From Vidua macroura (lineage: Eukaryota > Chordata > Aves > Passeriformes > Viduidae), in NCBI RefSeq assembly GCF_024509145.1, contig NC_071573.1, positions 9,921,001 to 9,985,000 of the forward strand: a stretch of DNA of 64,000 nucleotides, in the 5' to 3' direction. This document shows positions 59,197 to 64,000 of this stretch, in pieces. Numbering within the stretch: the first letter of the stretch is position 1; every line of letters begins with the position of its first letter. The notes under the pieces are model-generated. The model was not told the origin of the DNA. It worked only from the letters and a program-made list of their open reading frames with translations, and did no database searches. Made by a program: the position numbers and the translations under genes.

Positions 59197-59523
59197 TCAC
59201 TGCCATATCCTGCTGCTGACTGCTGCAGTCCCAGAGCCTGTGACATCTGGCTGCAGCAGCTTGAGGCCATATGAAACAGGGGGCACACATGATGTTTCAA
59301 AGCCCTCAAGCAGGTACGCGTCAAATCTTAATTTTCCGTCCCTCAGCCCATGGGTGTCTAAATCTGCTTCCGTATGTGGATTCAGCAGGCTGTGGTTCAT
59401 GGGCAGAACTCCAATGGTATCTCCACAGAGCAGGACACTGTGCAGCTTTCTCAGTCTCTCCCTGGGGGGGATGCAGGTGTGATGTGCTGTGCACAGTCCC
59501 ACCTTGCTGTGGAGCCTGTGCAT
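59197..59523 (-). CDS. Coding-looking ORF of unknown identity (possible exon or relic)
   Basis: 108-codon open frame on the minus strand. The stretch of about residues 20-80, from RERLRKLHSVLLCGDTIG through PHTEADLDTHGLRDGKLRFD to YLLEGFETSCVPP, has a balanced, polar, CTG-rich make-up unlike the low-complexity ORFs elsewhere. An acceptor-like CCCCCCCAG precedes it (minus strand, about 59483-59475). Several CpGs survive within it although the surroundings are CpG-poor. I recognise no family. Both strands are open here, which weakens the case. It could be a lineage-specific exon, a transposon remnant, a conserved non-coding element or chance. Confidence 0.22.
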   Translation of the reverse strand: MHRLHSKVGLCTAHHTCIPPRERLRKLHSVLLCGDTIGVLPMNHSLLNPHTEADLDTHGLRDGKLRFDAYLLEGFETSCVPPVSYGLKLLQPDVTGSGTAAVSSRIWQ

Positions 59524-60061
59524 TTACTGTGCCTCTGGAAACAGACAGGAACTGGGCCTATTTACAATGTAAGGGAGAGCTGACCACAGTATTACTTGCT
59601 GCCCTGCTTTCAGGCTTTGTAGTTAGGCATGGGGTGCAGCCTGAACAATACAGGCTCTTCAGTGCTGGATCAGGGAGGTGTTTTCAGCATTGTTTCTTGT
59701 GGTAATTTGCACATTCAAAGCTGCTTTTTTAAGACCATGTAACCCAAACTGCAAAAATAAAGTGCCCTCCTAAGAAACCAAACTTAAGGAATAAAAGGAA
59801 ATAAGACTTTGTTAGGGAAGAGTCCATAGAGAAAAAGAGGAAATATAAACAGTATGCATAATCTTCTCTCCATCCAGTTTTATGCTCCCTCTTGGCAAGG
59901 GTGGGCTCATTTGCTTTCTCCTAAAGAAGTTAGTATCTATAATTTCTCTACAGATCCAGGATTTCCTGATTCACAGATGCTGTTGGGAGACAGAAGGCAG
60001 CTAGATGTCTCCACTCCACTGCAGTTCTCACCAGATTTTTGTATGGACATTGACTCAATTT

Positions 60062-60112
60062 AATTCCATCTCTTCCTAGGTGTGAGAATTCCATCTCTTC
60101 AATAGGTGTGAG
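60062..60112 (+). repeat. Tandem duplication of a 25-26 bp unit carrying a T-box half-site
   Basis: Two adjacent units, 60062-60086 and 60087-60112, share AATTCCATCTCTTC and TAGGTGTGAG, differing only by CC versus an AA plus one inserted base between them. Each holds AGGTGTGA, the classical Brachyury half-site. Confidence 0.85.
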
Positions 60113-63100
60113 GGAGGACCACAACAAACAAAGTCCCTTCTTAAACTTGTTATTTTCTCTCTCTTTTCCTGTGAGTTTGAACTGTACACCAACTTACAGC
60201 CTTCTTGCGATACAAAGACAATGCAGATTTGTTAGTGCTGTTTTTAAGTATGTGCGCAAATCATAGAGATGCAAATGCACACAAGAGGGGAAACTGAACT
60301 TTTCTCAAAGGAAAACAGAGGTAAAAGAGTAGACTGATCTGTGCTTACTGTTCACCAGCTACTGAGGTGCCACGTGTTCGGAGCTAGGAGGACCATTAGG
60401 ATAACTGTGTGTCTTCCTGAATAGCAGAGCTGAGAGAATCCCTGCTACAAACTTCCACAGCAAGATTACAATATCTAGAAAGATATCCAATCAGTCTCGA
60501 GTTGAAGACTCCAGATGGAGCAAACTGTCCAGGGAAGTGATTGCAAAGGCTAACTAATTTCTCCAAACTCAGAGGACTTTGTTTAACTTTGCTTTTACAG
60601 ACACTGCATCCCAGTCTGTCTCTTTAACGTGTCTTGCACTGCTTATTGTTTATAGCTTTCTAAATCAGTGTTAATGGAACTGATTTCAAAAGACTTACAG
60701 AAGCCTTGATGGTTCTCTTTCAACATTAACATTTACAAACTGAAGTGAAACAAAAAATTTAAGTATTGTGTGGCCTGTTGAGCTCTTTCTAAAAAGTTAT
60801 GGTGACTAGCATTGATCACATTATTATCCTCTATTTTACATGGTTACCACCTCCTAAAATATTATAGTAGTGCCAGCTGAGCTATAGTAACCATGTGTAC
60901 ACACTCTTAATCCATAGCAAATGAGAAGGAATGCTGGCTAAGTTGGCCTGCATGAGAAAGGGGTAAATAGAGTTATTTTCAAGTTGTTGTTGTAGTTTCT
61001 ACCAATTCACATGACAACTGCAGTGATGCACAATTGGTGACTCTGTGTCTGCTCCTTTGCCCTTCCACAGTTTTGCCTACAGTCAGTGACAAGCTGAATG
61101 ACCAACAGCTACATTCTGTGTATTTTTTTTTTTAATTGTCTCTACAGTAACTTTTTCCAATAATCTGGAACTTCCAATTGACTTTCCATTGACTTCAGTG
61201 CATTTTGGATCAGATGTTAAAATGAACATCTGGCTGCAAATTCATTAGCCAAGTCTGAACAAGACAGCCTCTGTGAAACAAATACCTTCAGACTTCTTGC
61301 CTTGATACTCTCTAAGCATCTTACTTTAGAAATTTGGTGGTCTCAGGAACTGTAATGCATCAGCTCCAACAGCAATGTCAGTGTGGTGTTGACAATGTGT
61401 TCACCTGCTGTTCCCTGATCCTGTTATTTCCTCTTCAGAGCTACAGTTCAGCATATTTCTGGCTGGGTTGCCTGATACACAGGATTTACAGCTCAGCTGA
61501 ACTGATGTTGGTATTGGAAGGTTACCTTCTAAATTTCTTCTGTTCCTTTTCCCTTTAGTGAAGAAATTGTGCTGCATTTTTCTACAATGATTCCAGGCAT
61601 TAGGAGGAGAGTTCCTCTGCTCTCCCACAGCAACAGGTCAGCAGCAGACACTGTCATCACTATTTTTATGTAAATATTGGGTCTTCTTTTAGAACTTGGA
61701 AGGGATCTAAGTTGTATTCTAGGCCTTAAGAGCTCATTTTATCTGCAAATGAGATGCTTAGCTTTCTAAAATTCCCCCCAAAATGGGAGTCAGCCTGAGC
61801 TAAATATTTTTATATGTATTCTAAACACAAAGACATTTTAAAAAAGGGAAGTAAAACGTGACCCATTTCATCTATTCTTTTTAATTTCCTTCCAGTAGTT
61901 TGCACAAGTAGGAAAACATATGAGAACACAGGGGAAAATAGGCTTCTAAAGAGGTTGCATTAATTTGGGGAAAAAAAAAATCAAAATCCCAATGCACATT
62001 AAGAAAGGCAAATTTGATAGTTCATTTAGTAAATACATCAGTGCCTGTAGACACAATTTTTATAGCTCTGTTGGATTCCACCCTTTCAAAGTTTTCGTTG
62101 TAGAAACCATACATTTATAATTTCTGTTCTTTTGCTTTTTTGAACAATCTCTGTTTAATTGTTTTAAAATACATGTGGTATATCTAATCCCTCCTGGTGC
62201 TGATTTTTTCTGACTAACAGTGCATTTATAGTTAAACAAGTGAGGCATTTGGACTGTAGTCATTTTGATTTATAGCAGCAGGAACAAAGCAAGAGAGTAC
62301 AGACGTCAGTGCTGCTGCTGCTGATCTGGCAACAGAGACTTCCTAATGTACAAATTACGTCTTTCACCACACAATTCCCTCTCTACCCTGGCTAGAGACA
62401 GGGAAGCATGCTTATTTAATGCAGTGTGTGCCATCTATACAAAGGTGTGTGTACAGTACTAAGTGCATGCTATAGCATTCATTTGAGGCACACAGTTTAT
62501 ATTTCACTGTGCTTTTTTCATTTTAAAATGAATTGTCCATAACGATAAATATGCAGTGATTCACTTTTCTTGCCTCTTACAGATAGGACAGACTCGTGTG
62601 AGTTAAAGCTGGTTGTGGAGATGGCTGTAGTGCTTTACCCATACAGCCCGTAAGAAATTGCAGTGAAAATATTAATTCATTTTCTATAGATCACCAAAAC
62701 ACCATGTGTGGTGTTTTATTCACATCTGGCCCTGGGGAGGCCTTTGAATAACTACCCCATGGGTGAAAGGCTCTAGATGTTCAGGCTCAGCTCCCTGTAC
62801 CACTGACTGAAAGGAGGACTGTTTTGATAATTAATATTGAATATGGGTGATGGAACAAAGCAGGGCTCCAGAGGAGAGACTCTTGTCTCAGTGGTGGTGT
62901 TCCAAATTTCAGGGCTGAGTGTAACTGCCTATACCTACTTATCTGTATGTAAAAATCCTGACAGTTGTCCTTTTCAAATGACATGAAATATTTCACTAAC
63001 CGAACACCAGACTCAACTCAGCTGGGTAAAGCAAAATCTGGCAGTCATCACACCCAGGGACCAGGCACCAACATGACTCTGGTTAATATGTGGCTGCATT

Positions 63101-64000
63101 TCATTAGTAGCTGGAGTGATTCCTGTGCATATAGCACCACAGCCTGTATATCTGCTAAGCCTTTAAAGCACTTCAGGATGAAAACAGCTCAATGCAAGAT
63201 AATGGTCTCAATTTAGCATTGCAATCTGCAGGCAAAGACTTGGAGCAACTCCCAGGGCAGAGCCAAGGCTGACTTGTTTCAAACCTGCTTCTCCAAAGGC
63301 AGAGCTATTGAGTGCAGTGCCTTGTTCTGTGCAAAAGGCAGGGAGCTGCCCTGTCCATCAGGCACTCCCTTCTGCCACACTGACAGGGAAGAGGGACTAT
63401 TTCTGCATAGACAGTGGGCCCCTTCCTGCTCTGTGAGCATCATTCCACCGTCAGGATCATACAGCATGCACTGGCAGTGGCTGCCCTTGCTCTCACAAGG
63501 TCACCTTTTAATGTGGGGAAATGAGCAGTAAAGTCACCCTTATTAATACGTGCTAGTGCATGCTATCTGTCCCATCTCCCATTTACATACTTGGAGATTG
63601 AGAGTTGCATCGCTTATAATATGAAAAATATGCACAAATGCATCCCAAGGTTGGTTTTGCTGCACTGAAAAAAAAATAGTAAAAAGAGGAAAAAAACCAG
63701 CTTATGAGAAAAGACAGTCAGAGTGGTAGAATGTAAACAACCCTGGGTAAAGTCAGGCTGCTTGCCATTTCTGGGACTCTGTGGGAGCCCTTCCGAATGC
63801 CTGCATTTCCTCAAACGTCCTGTGACTGGGGGAGACTGCTGAGCTGCTTGCTTCATATCTGGTATGATGAGCCAGGGCTTTGCTGAGACCCTGAAAACCT
63901 CTGTCCTGCATAGCTTTGTGACCTATCTGTTAAATGGATAGCTATTGAACATCCTCACTGACACAATTAAGTTAAATCCAGCTGAAAAAAGAAGTGATGT
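60113..64000. other. Intergenic DNA, nothing recognised
   Basis: AT-rich sequence to the end of the window, with short ORFs lacking family resemblance. Same-strand PDE10A lies on this side of TBXT in human, but I see none of its exons here. Confidence 0.6.

Noticed and set aside
1..64000. CRISPR arrays, operons, phage or plasmid systems
   Set aside because: The window is vertebrate nuclear DNA with introns and CR1 elements; no regularly spaced repeats or prokaryotic gene clusters are present.

Overview
The window is vertebrate, almost certainly avian, nuclear DNA. It has split genes with GT-AG introns, long AT-rich non-coding DNA, and degraded CR1 LINE 3' ends as the only interspersed repeats I could recognise (about 29.4, 47.8 and 50.7 kb). 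The single gene encodes a protein that reads as bird Brachyury. I cannot assign the species; order-level placement would need a database search.

One protein-coding gene can be reconstructed in full: TBXT (T, Brachyury), on the + strand from 20571 to 27004. Its eight coding exons join without a frame break into 1,305 nt (434 codons plus stop). This gives a complete T-box DNA-binding domain (about residues 45-223) followed by the family's Ser/Pro/Tyr-rich regulatory C-terminus. All seven introns have GT donors and AG acceptors. The start lies in a strong CpG island (about 19.7-21.3 kb). The proximal promoter has two TCF/LEF-type motifs, two CCAAT boxes, a CRE/ATF-like motif and a TATA-like element, which fits the known Wnt responsiveness of Brachyury. 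A poly(A) signal at 27600 would give a transcript of about 2 kb.

Region by region: 1-17 kb is AT-rich intergenic DNA with simple repeats and no gene. From 17 to 19.7 kb there are CpG-rich patches and, about 0.9 kb upstream of the ATG, a duplicated two-motif module. From 20.4 to 27.6 kb lies TBXT, including a ~165-bp near-identical direct repeat in introns 6 and 7 that brackets exon 7. From 27.6 to 64 kb there is a gene-poor stretch with three CR1 relics, long T tracts, a coding-looking but unidentified minus-strand ORF near 59.3 kb, a short relic resembling a small structured RNA near 58.2 kb, and a tandem duplication that doubles a T-box half-site near 60.1 kb.

No operon-like or defence-type system is present. 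The most interesting material concerns the structure and regulation of the Brachyury locus itself: the exon-7-flanking repeats, the tandem NAGNAG splice acceptor, and the repeated candidate regulatory modules. Everything here was read by eye; no alignment or database search was run.
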